A model generated the notes under the pieces. The model worked only from the letters and a program-made list of their open reading frames with translations. It made no database searches and had not been told where the DNA came from. DNA of 64,000 nt from Ophthalmolycus amberensis (Eukaryota > Chordata > Actinopteri > Perciformes > Zoarcidae): NCBI GenBank assembly GCA_024529925.1, contig JAFEUB010001024.1:124001-188000 (forward strand). Direction: 5' to 3'. Each line of letters begins with the position of its first letter. Position 1 is the stretch's first letter. A program made the position numbers and the translations under genes. Positions 45,699 to 60,400 of this stretch are shown here, piece by piece.

Positions 45699-48201
45699 CT
45701 GCGTGAGAGAGAACAGAAACAGGAGGCACATGGTTATTATTCAGAGCCTGTTTGGTTTGTTGGTTTTTCAGCTTTTACGACAATAAATCACTTTCAAATC
45801 AAAAGAAAATGAATTTCAATGGACAGGAAGGAAGGTCAGGGAGTTACTTTTGATCAGACAGGAAGTAGCAGAAGAAAAAAGGGGAGGAGACAGATGTTAT
45901 AATACAATACCTACAGCTAAGAAATGAGCGGCCAGTGACATCAAAGAACAATTTACACTGTATGTCACAATGACAATGTGGCGTTGCGAACAGCACAAAT
46001 CTCACACGTCAACAGCTGCTTTCACGTTGTTTTTTTGGTGCTTCTGGTTCGCCAGCAGAAATGTGTTTGGAATCATTTTATTGTGAAAGGGTTTTGTGGC
46101 ACTGAGAGCTTTTGTCACGCCACTCAGTCAGAAATCACACTTATGGCTCGTCAATGTGTCAAAACACTTTATTTCCTGACTTGTTACATAATTCAGGGGA
46201 AGTGCCTAAAAAATGCCAAGTGACTAAAATACGTGTTATAAAGCACAACGGGTGGAATGCAACAGCTTTGAGAGGGAATGTCCGTCATGAGAGGGGAGGA
46301 GGAAAAAGGAAGCAAGAACGTGAAGGACGGCAAAGTAGGTTTTCCCCAGCTGGAAAATAAAGGAGGTAAAACAGACAGTTAAGTAAGATGAACTAGAAAC
46401 ATTTAGTAGTTTCGTAACTAAGAAATTTGCTAATGCTTTCTTTAGTTGTACATTTCATCTTTATTTATATACATTTCACTTTTGGACTGGAGGATAAAGA
46501 TGAGTTCTCACCAGACAATTCATAGACTTATTTAAAATCCTAGAGATGAACTCTGGCTTCACTGCAGACTCACACCAGCAGTCACAAAACTTCTCCAAAA
46601 CTTTCATAAATGTCACTTGTGGTGCAGCGGTTTAGAGAACTCACGGTATGGATCGTATCAGCGTTTACAGTCACAGTTCGGATCAGCAGAAGAAAAAAAA
46701 AGGCGCAAATATAACTTTTAGAGATGCCCGCGATAACATGTTTGTGCTGTCGATACCGATTGTCGATGATCTTTTTTGTCATCTTGTCATAGCAGCTGGT
46801 ATACAAGGCTCCAGATAATGGAACTCTATGGAACCGCCGTACGTTAGCCGTTAGCTCCGGAATGACCCGTACGGATCAACCTCTTTCTCCACCGCTGTGT
46901 GTTCACAAACATCATGACAGGGGGACTCGCTGCCCTGCCCTGCCCAGCTCCCCCCCCCCCCCCCCCGTCCCACCACGAACACCGCCACAAAGCGCCCATT
47001 GAGCCTCCTGGATAATAGCACCCTTCAGCCCCCTGTATTCTCCCTCAGCTCTGTGTGTGCGTGTTGGGGGTTGGTATCTGCCTATCTGGGGGAGGGTCAC
47101 ACACACACACTTAACACTGGACCAGTACATACGCTGAGGAGGGAGGAAGGGGAGATACATTTCACATAAACAAACAGACGTACAGACAAAGTTGGGAGGG
47201 CAGGGGGGCAGCAGAAAGGCAATGCCCTCTCCACACGCGCGCGCACACACACGCGCACGCACACGCACACGCCAGAAGTGGCACTGCAATGACAGGAAGT
47301 TCCAGCTTAGTTCAACACAAAGCAGACAATCAGAGCGGAGCTGCATCCATCACCGTCACTGATCTCTGCACTGCAAAGATGAAAGAACCCTCCGGTTTGA
47401 GAGCATCGTAAAGCATCGACAATACGTTTTGTATTTCTATTATTTTAATACAAAAAAATCTAATTTGGTAAAGCGCATTACAACGGGCTGGACGACATGA
47501 CGATGTGTAAAAATGTCTTTCAGTTGGAATTTTTACAACGTCGTTTCTAACAAACTGAATAAAACAATGTGGAGACCGTACACACCTCCAGATAACAGAC
47601 AACATTGTGTGACGCCATGGCGCTTACACGTCCAATACATCGCGATGACACCGAACGTAAACAGAGCAGGTCTGAAAGCTGTACAAAAAACTCAACGACA
47701 ACAATAGAATAACCAGCGAGGTTATGGAGTCGATTCAGACGTGTAGAAATCTTTGTTTCGATAAGATATGGAATAGACCTGTATTTATGTTATTTTTAAT
47801 CTAGTATTTCACTTTAAGACGTGGTTATTTCACACAGCAGAAAACATGCTACATGGTGATATTTATAGTCAGAGATATAAAGGATCTATATCTGGATAGA
47901 AGAATGGCCACATCTCCCAACAACAACATTCACACACTCGTCTCACTCTGAAACTTTGTTTGAAAAGTACTTTCTACAAACTTTACTATGAACCTCACCT
48001 CGTTCAGAGTTTGTATGATGCAACAGACTGTTCCATGCTCCAAGACTAACAGATGTTGAACAGGTTTGTTAAAAGAAAAGAGGAGGTGTAGCTGTTGGTG
48101 GACCATCAAGTGAACTAAACTAAAAAACAAATCTCTTTTTCTGAATTGCCACCTAAACCCGGACGGAGCGAAGTGAGGAACGACGAGGGGTTTCTGCAAG
48201 T

Positions 48202-48495
48202 TTGGATGCTTTTGTTAAAAAAAAAAAAGAAAATAAAAGGAGCGTTAAACCGTATGGGAGAGCAGCCGTGCTAAACGCGGGCTCTGTTCTAACAGGAGCG
48301 CTGCCACTGGGCGCGGCGACGAGGATGATACCGGAACGGGTCGAGACCTGCAGGGAGCTAGAGGAACTTTACGAGGCTGCGGATCCCACGGCTTTCATCC
48401 GCCTCCCTCTGAGGGACCGGAGGTCAGACCCCCGTCAGCCGCTCTGCGCCTTGCTCGAGGGCACTTCAGCCCGGCTTCGTCGTAGCTTACAGTAG
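48202..48495 (+). CDS. Unrecognised GC-rich ORF, 97 codons
   Basis: The ORF lies in a local CpG-rich island in otherwise AT-rich DNA. It reads KPYGRAAVLNAGSVLTGALP, then RVETCRELEELYEAADPTAF and a basic end before a TAG-type stop. An acceptor-like TTCTAACAG occurs within it. I do not recognise a domain. It could be an exon of an unknown gene, a retroposed fragment or chance. Confidence 0.25.
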   Translation: MDAFVKKKKENKRSVKPYGRAAVLNAGSVLTGALPLGAATRMIPERVETCRELEELYEAADPTAFIRLPLRDRRSDPRQPLCALLEGTSARLRRSLQ

Positions 48496-49249
48496 CCCTG
48501 TAGTCGAGTCCGTGACAGCGTTCAGCTAGCTTTGATCATGGGGGGGGACGTAGCACGCCTCTGGCTAGCTGATGTCACTCCGGGACAACGAGGTGTGGTG
48601 CTGCTACATGTTTGAAGACGGGCACGCACGCACGCACGCACGCACACAGGAGGAAGCTCAGACACAGACTGAACCATGCTGAGTGGACACACGAATGCAG
48701 CTGCAACAAGTCTTCTTGTCACAACAGAAACAAAAACAGCATCAGGTCCAGCATGTGACAACGTTATCGTGCGATATCTCAGGCAAGGTGAACTGACCTG
48801 AACTCCCCTCGTACAAACACATCATTATGGATGAGAGATATCAGCCCCCGTCGATTACTGATTTCCAAAAATGAAGCAGCACATGGCTGATAATTCTAAA
48901 AGGCAAAAATGAGGACCGAGACGAGGCTAGTGGGGAGAATGACACAACGCCACTGATGATGAAAGTGCAGCAGGGACAGACGGAGCATTGACTCATGTTG
49001 TGCTGTAACAGAAAAGAAGGGTGCGACCAAACCTTGTACTGGTGCCCTGCAAGCATTATTTCAACTGCTTCACCTCGACTGGCTTTCAAATAACCCAGTT
49101 TAAAATGCTCATTTAAATATGAGTTTGCAAGTCGTTATCGCATCAGAGTTCCAGTTTTGATTGTCGTGGATATCTACTGGCTGAACCGACCGACTTTAAA
49201 AGTGAACTGACCAAATGGGCCGAGTGCCAGTGAAGCCTGTTTAAGCTGC

Positions 49250-49253
<4 letters not shown>

Positions 49254-49310
<57 letters not shown>
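49254..49310. repeat. (GT)n microsatellite
   Basis: A run of about 28 GT units in actn4 intron 1. Confidence 0.95.
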
Positions 49311-49312
<2 letters not shown>

Positions 49313-50376
49313 AGACCAGAGGACTTCTGCTCTGAGGACACATAACAAGCAGACGTCTGCGCGGCACCTTCTCAACACTCGCGACCCAGCTTTGCTCTCA
49401 TCCTCCGGTATCTGTAGCCACGGTGGACAACGTCCTCTCTGACATCACTGTTTCGCGCATGGGCTCTCGTCTTGCCGTTTGAGGCCACTGCTGAACCCCG
49501 ACGTGTCATCACGGTGACGTGGGTTAGAGCTGCTTTTGGGGATTTTACACGTCCGAAGCTCCATTTGTAACAGTCATCATTTTATCTACCGGCGGCGGCC
49601 AATTGTTACATCTATCATTGTCTAAACAAATTAAAGAGAAAATCCTTACGGTGCACAGGGTTAGTGGGAGGGACTCCCTGCAATACCATCAACCCAGGGG
49701 CAGACTGTCCTCAACCGACCCGCCCTGACCCCCGTCTCGTTTATCACACTTTGTGGGTGTGACTGGTGTCATCGCTGTACATATACAACCAACGGGTTTA
49801 ATGATAAAATTGTTTACAAGAGCTCAAAGTGCAATGGACTGATGTTAAAATGCGTTCATGTTCATCTTTGTCTTGGTATAAGGAACTTGTAGTTCCAACA
49901 TGAAACTGCCCACAACAAGGTCTGTGGATTATCTTCAGCAACCGGGTCAGGATTTCTAGCATGAACTGTCCCTCGACATAATCAGACATCCTTGTTTGTG
50001 TTCTGGAGTAATATCTGGAAGAGGTTAAGTCGTCCAACGTGTCTCCGTCTTCCGTGGCAGATATACAGCCGCCTCCTCGCTGCTTTACTGCTGCCAGAGG
50101 GTGGAAAAACAGACTGAGCCTAACGGGGTCTACTGGGGTCAGCCGTTTGATCTCCGTTTCCACACACAGTCATCAGTGTGACACCCCCCAACCCTAATGG
50201 GCCCTACAGAGGTCAAAGGTCAAGGGTCAGATGGCTATTCGTTTCAAAGAGAGGAACTCGGCAGAAGTTTTAAACTCTAAAATGCACACGCACATGAAAA
50301 CACATGACACAAACCTCCATTTGAAACAGTGAAAACATGGAGTTTCATAGAGAGAGCAGAGAAAGGGTGGACAGCA

Positions 50377-50379
<3 letters not shown>

Positions 50380-50411
<32 letters not shown>
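50380..50411. repeat. (CA)n microsatellite
   Basis: A short CA run in actn4 intron 1. Confidence 0.95.
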
Positions 50412-50413
<2 letters not shown>

Positions 50414-50859
50414 CACGGACAGGAATGTGCTTGAATGGATGGTCCACTACACACCTATCATATACCTGTGCTGCTCTCTTCAACTATTTCACCAGTTCTT
50501 CCCACACCCAACGACTTAATGCATGTGCAGTTCTCTGAATACATAGGCAACCTAATTGTATTTATACTGAAGGGTGCACACAGATATTGGTGTGTCTTGC
50601 TATACCTGGGAAGAATGAGCCAGGTTGAACACACTATTATTGCTCTAGTGCCGTGCATTCTCTGCACGTCAGCAGTGTGTGTGTTTTGTAGATCACACCC
50701 TTTTTCTGTCTTGCCAGCGCCAATGAGCTCACTCTTAAAGCAACTGCACACACCGACAGCCTGTTTCTGTGGCAGCTCCACTGACTCATCCACACTGCTG
50801 ACTGTGTCACTCTTCAACAAACTATCATACTCTTCAACAAACAGCTATCATACTGTCAC

Positions 50860-51000
50860 TTTAACTCCTCGTCTCCACATGCTCGTACAGTTCTTTTTAA
50901 ATTCTATTCTTGTTTTTATTACTTTCTCTTTATATCCGTATTGCTGCAACAACAGATTTTCCCGTCTGAGGATCAATAAACATTTATCTTATCAGATCTC
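50860..51000 (+). mobile_element. LINE 3' tail (Rex1-like)
   Basis: GCTGCAACAACAGATTTTCC, CGTCTGAGGATCAATAAACA and TTTATCTTATC form the typical end of a fish LINE with TCTTA repeats. Upstream text to about 50450 may belong to it. Confidence 0.5.
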
Positions 51001-51104
51001 AGAAAATATTCCAGAGGAAAAAAAAAAGAAACATTGAACTGGTAAACATGTTTTTACTAAACCATATTAGTCTATTCAATAAGTTATTAAATATCTTTAT
51101 TTTC

Positions 51105-51478
51105 ATGCTTTAGGGCGGGGCTACCTTGTGATTGACAGGTCACTACCACGGTGTTGTCCGTGTTTTCGTCTTAACAAATGAGCCCCTTTCACTGCGTGTT
51201 TAGCTCATGAAAATTAATTGTAAGATTTTGGTCACCGAAGAAAGTCTTGTTCAGCATTTAGCTGCACCTAACGCCATCCTCTCGTGTCACTTCTGGTTCC
51301 ACAAAAAGACAAGATGGCGACGGCCAAAAAACAAAGACGTCGATGGACAAGAACCGAGACGGCGGTAGCAAAAAATGGCGATGGCCAAAAAGAACAGTGC
51401 TTCCAAACAGCAGCCCACGAACCAATTGGTGAAGTCACAATGACTACGTCCACTTCATATACAGTCTCAGTTACACAC
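51105..51478. mobile_element. Dispersed MITE-like family A, diverged copy 3
   Basis: GCTTTAGGGCGGGGCTACC, GTGATTGACAGGTCACTACC and CCACGAACCAATTGGTGAAG, with TATACAGTCTCAG at the end, repeat the order seen at 8325-8612. A block with three ATGGCGA-type words is inserted or expanded. Confidence 0.6.
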
Positions 51479-54400
51479 TTCTGTTCTTACGAATACGTTT
51501 TCTTCACACTTAAAGAGTTTTGACCTCTTCGAGGCAACACACTTCTTCTCACAAGTCAAAAAGGCTACACGCTTTCAAGCCACACATCTTTTTCAATTCA
51601 TCTTGATGAAAATGAACGGTTTGATATCTCACTGCTACATTGAGACTCTGACTTGATGAAACTGTTGACACATGAAGACGTCTTTTGTCACTTCCTGTAA
51701 AAACAATTGCAGAGCGACAGTTTACACCTTTTGAAAGTGCGGTTTGAATTAATTAGGCAGCAGTGTTTCTCCTCCATACTGTGCTGCTGCTGGAAAAAAC
51801 ACCTCGACAACACCAGCGAGACTGTCGTGAAAAATACTAAAGAGAAGAAGAGCCAAAGTGACACGGGGGAGGTTAGGTAGCGACTCTGGAAACTGAAAAT
51901 TGCAATGTAATGAAATATATAATCCAAATACAATTCATGAGTGAAAGCAGTCTTGTGGAATATCGTGTGCATGTAAACGTAGTCAGGTCGGTTGTATTGA
52001 GAGGCCTGTTGTGTGGAGGTGAAGCCCGGGCTTGGCACGACGACGAGCCATAGAACGAAAAAAGCGCAACTATAAAAACGGAAGCAGACGGCACGTTGCT
52101 GCACCAAAACTTTAACTTGCGCTGCTAGTTAAAGGAGTTTTATGGGACCTGCTGGCAGAGAGCTACAACCTCAAGGAACTTTGGACGGAGCCGTACTAGA
52201 CTGGACCGGCTGCACCAGACCAAAGGCCTCGGCAGCTAGTCTGGTCTGGCCTGACACAAGGCCTCCTATTCTTAGAGGCACGGGGATTATAAAAAAACTA
52301 AAATGGGGCTGTGGCGTGCGACACCGTGGCACCGTCGTCAGTCTTTGGCTTCAGACGCTGTGGAGGACGGGTTGGTCTTTGTGCCTCAACACACAGGGAG
52401 GAGAAGTCTCCCACATGCATTCCCAGCATCTGTCAACTACCAAAAGTTCAACTCCACATTTAAAAATGTTGGGAGTCACAACTGTCTTCCATTAAGTCAA
52501 GCAAACCACAACGCAAATCACCATCTTCAAGATTCCTCGAACTCCACTTGAGAAACAAGCATCACGACGCCTCCTTTCCACAACGACGCAGAGCGGGAAC
52601 AGAAATCTAGACACCGCAAACCAGGAAATAGATTCCACTGCACTCTGGTTCCATGCAGTTGGAAGCGGATATGCAGGCCCACTACTGTAGAGCTGCTGCA
52701 CCGCTCTGGAGTCACAGTAAGGGAACACCACACCGTGGGGGTGGGGGGGGGGGGGGCTTCACGGTGCATCGGTGCATGCGTGTGTGACAACTGAGGGGTT
52801 GAGGACGACGAGGAACCGCCCTGCAGCTAAACCAGTGAACAGTTTGTTGTGAGAAAAGTCTTGACAACATGTTCATGCCATGTGACGGCGAACAGGAGGA
52901 AGAATAGATCCGGGAAGAAGACGAGGAAGACGAAGCACAGCTCTGCTGCAGAGGTTTCTTTTGGTCTCATTGCCCTCAAGTCTGGACGGCAGAGGACACA
53001 CACACACACACACACACAGGGAGCCTCCCTCTTGTTTCATGTGCTGACAGGTAGTCAGTAAAGTAGTGCTTGCTATAATAAGGGACACACACACACACAC
53101 ACACACACCCCCCCAGAGGGAGCTGACAGACATGTAATTGCTGTGTGCTTCTTGGCCGGCCTAATGCCCCTCAGATATGCCATTATGTGAGTCAACAAGC
53201 TTAGAGCGGACACACGGCTCTCCAGGAGATAACAGAAACAAATGGAGAGGGAGGATTAAGGAGAGGAAATGCAGAAGGGGGGAGGGAGGAAGCCAGGAGA
53301 TGATCAAGAGGAGGAGGAGGAGTGGAAACATATGATGAATGATCCAACTGGGAGGAAGAGAGACGACATATGTGACAAATATAATTAGAGTTCATGCGGG
53401 GATCTTTTAAGTGGTGATGAGAACAGCCTCAGTTTACTGCTGCCGCCTCTATAGGACCTTCATAAAGAAGAGTATCGTGAGTCTTAATGCACGTCAGCGG
53501 ACAGATCCGGCCTCTCTAAAGAACTTCACCCACAGACGGATCCTCCGGCGGGGAGGAGGAGAGCTCGGCGCCCGGCCGACTCGAATCCTTCGCATTTCAT
53601 TGGACGGCTAAAAAGTAGGTGGGCTTTGATACTGAGCTAAAGAAGACGGTGGCGCCACACGAACACCTCCTTGGTGGCCAAAAGTTGCAGATTGATCGAT
53701 GGAGGGACGTCACAATATTATTGGTTGGTACTAGTCTATCCAAGCACACGTCGTACATAGTTTTACAGGAAGAAAAGATGATTGGATTTTTTAGTTTTTT
53801 TAACTTTAAAAAAAAAAAATATATATATCCTAATGAACGATGACTTGACCGTTTATCGGCCAAAGTCCAAACTAATCAGCAGCTGGCTGCTGGCTTTTAG
53901 TGAATAGCTAGCATGTTATGAGAGGAGACTTAAAAAGGTGGCGAGTGAGGAGAGGAAACAAGGGCAGGAGGAGGGCTGACGTGTCGAGCGGTGGGGTCAT
54001 TTGTTCATTTATTTATGCCTCTTCCTGTCTTTGTTGCCGTCATTGGGTCGGGTTGCACCTCCACCAACAGAGACTGTGTCCTATTTTAGGATCAGCGACC
54101 TCGCTCTTAAAAACAAGACGCACTTTACACACACTGGCTATGCGAGACTAACAAATGATTAACACTAACTCATAAATAATTTTGTCGCAAATTCATTTAC
54201 TTGAATTAAAAGACGGGGATTATTTTTCTGCATTGCAAATAATTTGCAGATGAATCCATAATGAAAATAATCAATAGTTCATAATGTAGAACAAGCTCCA
54301 GCTCAACTAACTACTGCTTTTACATGAGTAATGATAATCTAATGATAGAATATGAAATAGTCACAGGGACATTTATATACTTAAGTACAACGAACATGTT

Positions 54401-57400
54401 CCATGCAGGACTTGTTTACAGTGTGGTACGAGTACTTTTACTTCAGTAAAGATTGAAATACTTCGACATACCGCTCTCATATCGAAGCGGTTTGTCCTAA
54501 AGAAAGTCAACCTGAGGCTGCGTGTTTCTACACTACGAGGCCACGGCGTCCGGCTGTGTTTCAATACTAACTGCTGGGGGCTTTGGGGCCGGTTGCGTCA
54601 GCGTTTCATCACCGTATGTCGACACCGTCCACCACAAAAGACACACGTTTCTTAATCTACTGCTTTTCCAGGTGAGGATGTCGGCTGACACGATGATCCG
54701 CGACGTAGCACGTATAAAAAGGTTGGTGTGTCACTCAAACACTTCTAGAAGAGATGGATTTATTTACGCATGTGCTGAGGTTTTTATGGTCAAGTCTTCA
54801 TTAGAAATTGGACTGAACATACTTAGTGTTCATTAAGCCACCACATGTACTTCACTCAGACAAGAAAATCGCCCAGACATTAAAAATATTAATCCTCCAA
54901 AGTAAGTGTGATCACTCCGGCTCTAAAGGGGGCCGCCATTAAGGAATCACTCCTCCTTAAAGGTAGTCGGTGTAACCTGCTGTTACGCAATAAACCGGAG
55001 GAGTCTGAGCGCAAATACCACCCAGAGCCTCAACGCTTAATGAGAAAATGTTACGTTTTAACCACCTTCACCATTATCAGCTGAATGACATGCAAGACAC
55101 AGAAACTTGTTGTAGCGTTGCTACGTTCACGGCTACTACGTCACTGATAACTTCATACTCATCGTCACAAACTCTCTCACTCTCTCTCTCTTAACCGGAC
55201 ACTCGCTAAATTCTAAACAGTTTAGAAATCTGCTAGTTTGGGGCGATTAAACTCCGCTAAAGCGTAGTTTGGTCACAAGTTGGCACCATGTTGGCAGACA
55301 CGCGTCTGTAATCCTGCAAATAAAAGTAGAAGAAGAAGAGTAGGTTGTGAACCAGAAACAAAACCATCTATAAGAGAAAAACACAGAGGGGTCTTCAGGA
55401 AGTTGTTACAACTCGGCAAAAAGACGAGCATTCGCACGCGGGAATATCTGGGAAGACGGGGGAAACAGCTGATCAGTCATGTGAGGAAAAGATTTGCCAC
55501 GTCAGCATTTAAATCGACAAAGGCCCATTCCGTTCCCTATTTAGCCGTCAACACTATTTCAACAAAAGCCAAAAACCATCCCGAGCGAGCGTCAACAGAC
55601 CGCAGCAATTGAGGAATCAAATTTGGTTTCGTTGTTTAGTTTCCATGCAGCTTTTCTAATGTGCTACTTCAAAATGTGCATAACTAATGTGTGATGCTTC
55701 GGAGACAGTTGTGTGCAGGAGGAGGCTGAGGGGGTAGAGAGATTTATTAGGACACTGGGACTCATGCTGGGAGGAAATGAAGGGAAGAGAGGCAACAACA
55801 GAAAAGGTGGGGGGGATACAAGGTTTGACAAACTACCGGTACATACACACTAACGTTCTGTTGTTTTGAGCACACAGAGAAGCAAAACAGAGCCACTAGT
55901 TTGCAAATGTCATGGATAATTTAATCTGCATAATTGATCTGCCGTTGTCGCAGACAACTCTAATAGGTTTGTGTTGTCTGGCTCCACCCACTTCAGTTGA
56001 AAAAATAAACTACAAACATTTCTCGTGAAATTCTTTTTCTTGTACCAGCTCTGCATAGCAGAGTCGGCAAACAGAAACAAAGAGAAAGGTGAGAGGGGTG
56101 AGGAGAGAAGGACAGAATGAAAGAGAAGAAGGGAACGCTTGATGAACGAGTGTCAACCCCTGCTCAACATGACGGAGACGTCAGGAATGCCAGCTGTTCT
56201 TCCTCCCTCTGACTCCCCGTCCAGTACATCTTCTCTCTCCTCCGCTCAGCTACTTCCGCTCCTTCCTCTATCCCGCCCTCGTCTTCAGCTCTCACTCTCT
56301 TTCATACTATGTTCAAGCTTGTGGAGGCCAGAAACAGTTAAATCTCCTCCAAGCAGGAAACTGCTTGACGTCTCTGTTCTGTATGTATCCGAGTTCTAAG
56401 TTTTTTTGGGGAAACACAGTATCGCTTAATAAGTCGATAACGTAAAAATGAAGTTACGTGTATGTATCGTACAATAAGTCGATAAGTTAAAAATGCAGAG
56501 GTCATGTGTAACGGACCTAGTGAGGATCCTCAACTCTCCAATAAGCTGTAACATGTGGGCGGGCACTCAATTGGTACTTCTAATATCAAAAGTGATATGG
56601 AAACTGATATGAAGGAATCAAACAAGCCATTCACTTGTCCTTTTTTCCGTTTCCCCCTAAACCTTCTTTCTGTCTTTGCATGTCAAATACAGTAGGACAA
56701 AGTTCTGCTGCAGCTGAATGGAAAAAGATGAATAAGATCAGCTCAAAGACGCAGCGAGGAGAGGAAAAAACAACCTCATTCACCCGAGGTCAGAATTACT
56801 GCGCAAAAGGTTTTCCCCTCAGTGTGTGCGTCTGTTTCTCTCATATCACACCATCGCCTCTCCCCAGCCAATCAGCAGCCAAACTAAGCCACTTCCTGTC
56901 TTTAGAGTCGCAGCACAGGAAGCGGCGGGGGCGGGAGGATGTCCATGTTAATTCCCCAGGAATGCGGCGAATGAATCCCAACTGTACAAGACGTGAAACA
57001 TTAACCCCCGAGGAAACTTAGCCGTCTGGAGGTATACAGCCTCCATGTCCACTGACAATGGGCTCAGAGAGGAACGTGCACAGGAAGTTCATAAAGGCTG
57101 CTGCGCTGTGGTGATTCAAATAACTGAGGTGACTCATGTAGAAAGCCGAGTGAGGTTAGTGGGACGGAAGGCGCTGCTAACTGCAGAAAGTCTGGAGGTG
57201 AGAGGTGACCGGTATCTGGCCAATTACACTCTCAGGATCTCACACTTGCAATTTGTATTTCTCAGGCCAGAGCCACAGCAGAAAGATCCACCGTCACATT
57301 TGTTTGGTTCAATGGAATCACGGAGGCTGTAAAGAAAGGTCGCATGGGCTCACAAGTAACAGATCTCCCAACTAGCTTATCAGACAAATTCACAGCAAAA

Positions 57401-60400
57401 CATTTAAGATTTTAGGACTGAAATTCACCATAATTCGAATTATTGATTACGAGGTTATTGTTTAGAAACTGCATGAATCTATTGCCTACCGGTACTTAAA
57501 ATGTCAAAACAATATGTTCAAATTGCTCGTTTTGTCCCTCCATGAACACCTGCTCCTGTGGCTAACGGATGTTTCTCGGATCATTTTCTAAATCCTAACG
57601 AACGACAATGCAGTTAAATGGAATCTTTTTTTTTAGGCATCCAAATGCTGAGGGGACCTGCCCAAATTAATTAAAATAAGAAAAGAAGTAAATGTTCAAA
57701 ACAACCCGCTTCAGTATGAAATGAATTAACAATGGCAATAAATAAAAACGCACACTGCACTTTCACAGGCAAAAAGATGAATTGTTCACTTGATCCCAGG
57801 AGAGATATGACTCCTCTTGTTGAACACAGTCCTTCCTTATAGAAGCCACACCTCAGGTAACCGACCGCGTGGTGAAGATTACGAGAACAGGCGGTGCAAT
57901 GACCGACGGCGTTTTACAATCCAGGGCCTTAAAACCCGCCCACTCTGACTCAACCGGCCCGTCGTTTTCACAACCGTCGTGTGAGTTTGGAAAAGTTCCA
58001 CTACTCTTGAGGGAATGACACGCACACTATTACGCATGACTCGCTTGATGTGTCACCACTTCAACTGCATTTACTTAACTATATTTGATACTTCCTCAAA
58101 GTCCTCGACAGTAAAGTAAGACTGAATATACTATTCAAAATGTACACAAACAGTCAACAAGGTGCGTTTCTTATAGTTAGACAGGCAAAAAAAATAAACG
58201 GCAAGTAAACATTCCAGTGTTTTCCCCACATTCACTCTGCATGTGTCGCACCGCCGTGTGCTCAGTTCACATTTGTGTTAGCTAAACTGCTAAAGAAAGT
58301 TGAAGAAGTGAAGTGAAGACAACGTCGACGGTGCCGGATAGAAACTGGCTGGTGAGCAACATGCTAACGGATTCTGTGTTTTTAGCCGAGCTAGACCAAG
58401 ACAGACCCTCATTGTTCTCCATGACGTCTGCTCAAAACGTCTGTGTGGTGACATACACCGTCATCCAGTTCAGGATCCCATTCAGCACGGACCAACGCGT
58501 GGAGAGCCAGCTCATGGTCATGAGTACACCTGGAAACTGGAGCTTGTGTACAGGACAACCAGACAAGGTGGACAGAAAAACAGATAAGGAAATGAACGAC
58601 GTGCTTCATGTCCAAGTTGAGTGAATCTAACTTCACATCACCTTCTTTACAGGACAAAAGCTTTGACCGCACTAGTCGAGTCTCAACTTGGCCGCAAATC
58701 TGGAAATGTTAACGCCATAAACAGAGAGCCGACGCCTCCTTTGACGGAGTTGACTTTTTGCCTTGCTGTGACGTAGAAGTGGCTCATTGCGTTCTACGTT
58801 CTAATGGTCTGGGCAGCCAGAACCACCGGTAGCCAGAGCGGTGTTCCCCTTCTTTCCTCAGCCCGACCTCCCATTACAAAACCAGAGCTCTGCAATCGCT
58901 GAATGAGCCGAGGTCATTATTATTATTATTATTACCAAACACACCCACTTCTGTGTGTGTGTTTTTAGACAGTCCCAATCAGGAGCTTTGGCAGGCCCGA
59001 TAGCAGCTGGCAGGGCGAAGCGTCAGCTGTTTGTGTCGGCCTTTTATTAAAACTGCTGGCTGAATCTTTCCAGAGCGCCAGTTCTCCCGTTCTGTTGTTG
59101 ATCAGTTCAGGCAGCAGGAGACGGAATCACTCCACCGAACCCGCTTCTGGTTACAAAGCGTTCCGTTGTCTCGATGCCAAACTGGCTCGTGGTGCCGGCT
59201 CTTGCTGTTGGGGCTTTTTCAACATTTATGGGTTTTCCCAGCGTGAGACAAACATGTTTCTGTAAGTGCAGAAAATGGCAACAAACCAGACTGATGCCAT
59301 AAAAAAGAAGAATATACGATAGCAATGGCAACACATGAAATGGAAAGATTTCTTTAAATGGTTAAAGTTTAAAGGAACAGTCTCAATTATCATACGGATG
59401 CCTCTAAATGTCCTACATAAGTGAACAAGACCATCAGCTAGAAGGCTGTTATTTCTATATCGGGATTCTTGATGATCCGTCATCGATGCAACTGAGTCGG
59501 AATTTGGTGGGAGATCATGCAGGTCCACCAGCAACTCCTTTAGCTCAGACTCCCTTGGAACCTAACGGCAGCAAACAGTCTGCCGCGGACCTCGCTTCTC
59601 CACCGGTACCCGCCGGGAGCCAACGAAGACACCACAGCGCTGGCTAACCAGGTCGCATTGCTTCGTCCCGCTGGAAAGAAGGCACGGGGGAACCAGAACC
59701 AGGGCTGAGCGGGGCAGACCGGCAGACCCCTACTGCAGTCAAAACGAGGGGTTTTCGAAAGAGACTCTGGTGCTTGGAGACACTACCGCTTCTGTCCACA
59801 GGGACCGCCAAGATCAACACAAAACAAAAGTTCCTCGTAGTGGCTTTACGGTGGAATTCAACAGCTGGTAAAACCGGCAAACATGATATGAAGCATCAAC
59901 AAGTCGGTCAAGAAGGAATTAATTTGGAGTGAACACAAGGTTTCTTTACAGAGCTGATATTTCTGGAAAACATGTGGCCGTGATTTTCTGTGCCAGTGTG
60001 AAGTGAGTCACCATTAACGTCGGGTGTGTCCGTGTGCACACATTTGTTGAGTAACAACCGGCTGAACCATAGCATGCCAAGTCCACTATTATGACAGCGC
60101 TGCTGATGATGTGATGGCTGCCGCTACGGCGTTCACTGCTCATCAGCACCATTAACACACAAGACCAGCTCGACACAAACACACTGGACTACTTTCACCA
60201 GTCACATCTCGTTGTCTTCATATTGTAGCGTAAAGCACAGTCAGACGCTATTGTGAGCGTATCAAAGTCAGTGAGTTAGATAATTGTATTTTTAACATGC
60301 GTTAGCTATTATGTTATCGTGTTAGATGATGGTGGGCATACTTTATCAGAAATATTAGCATTGGGCGTCTTCCCTCAAAAATCATACTCTTACACTTTCA

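Noticed and set aside
55280..55612. 110-codon plus-strand frame
   Set aside because: No recognisable domain, no codon pattern, and no splice context in the actn4 intron.
59400..59890. GC-richer block with open frames on both strands
   Set aside because: Looks like an interspersed repeat, but I could not identify a family or boundaries.
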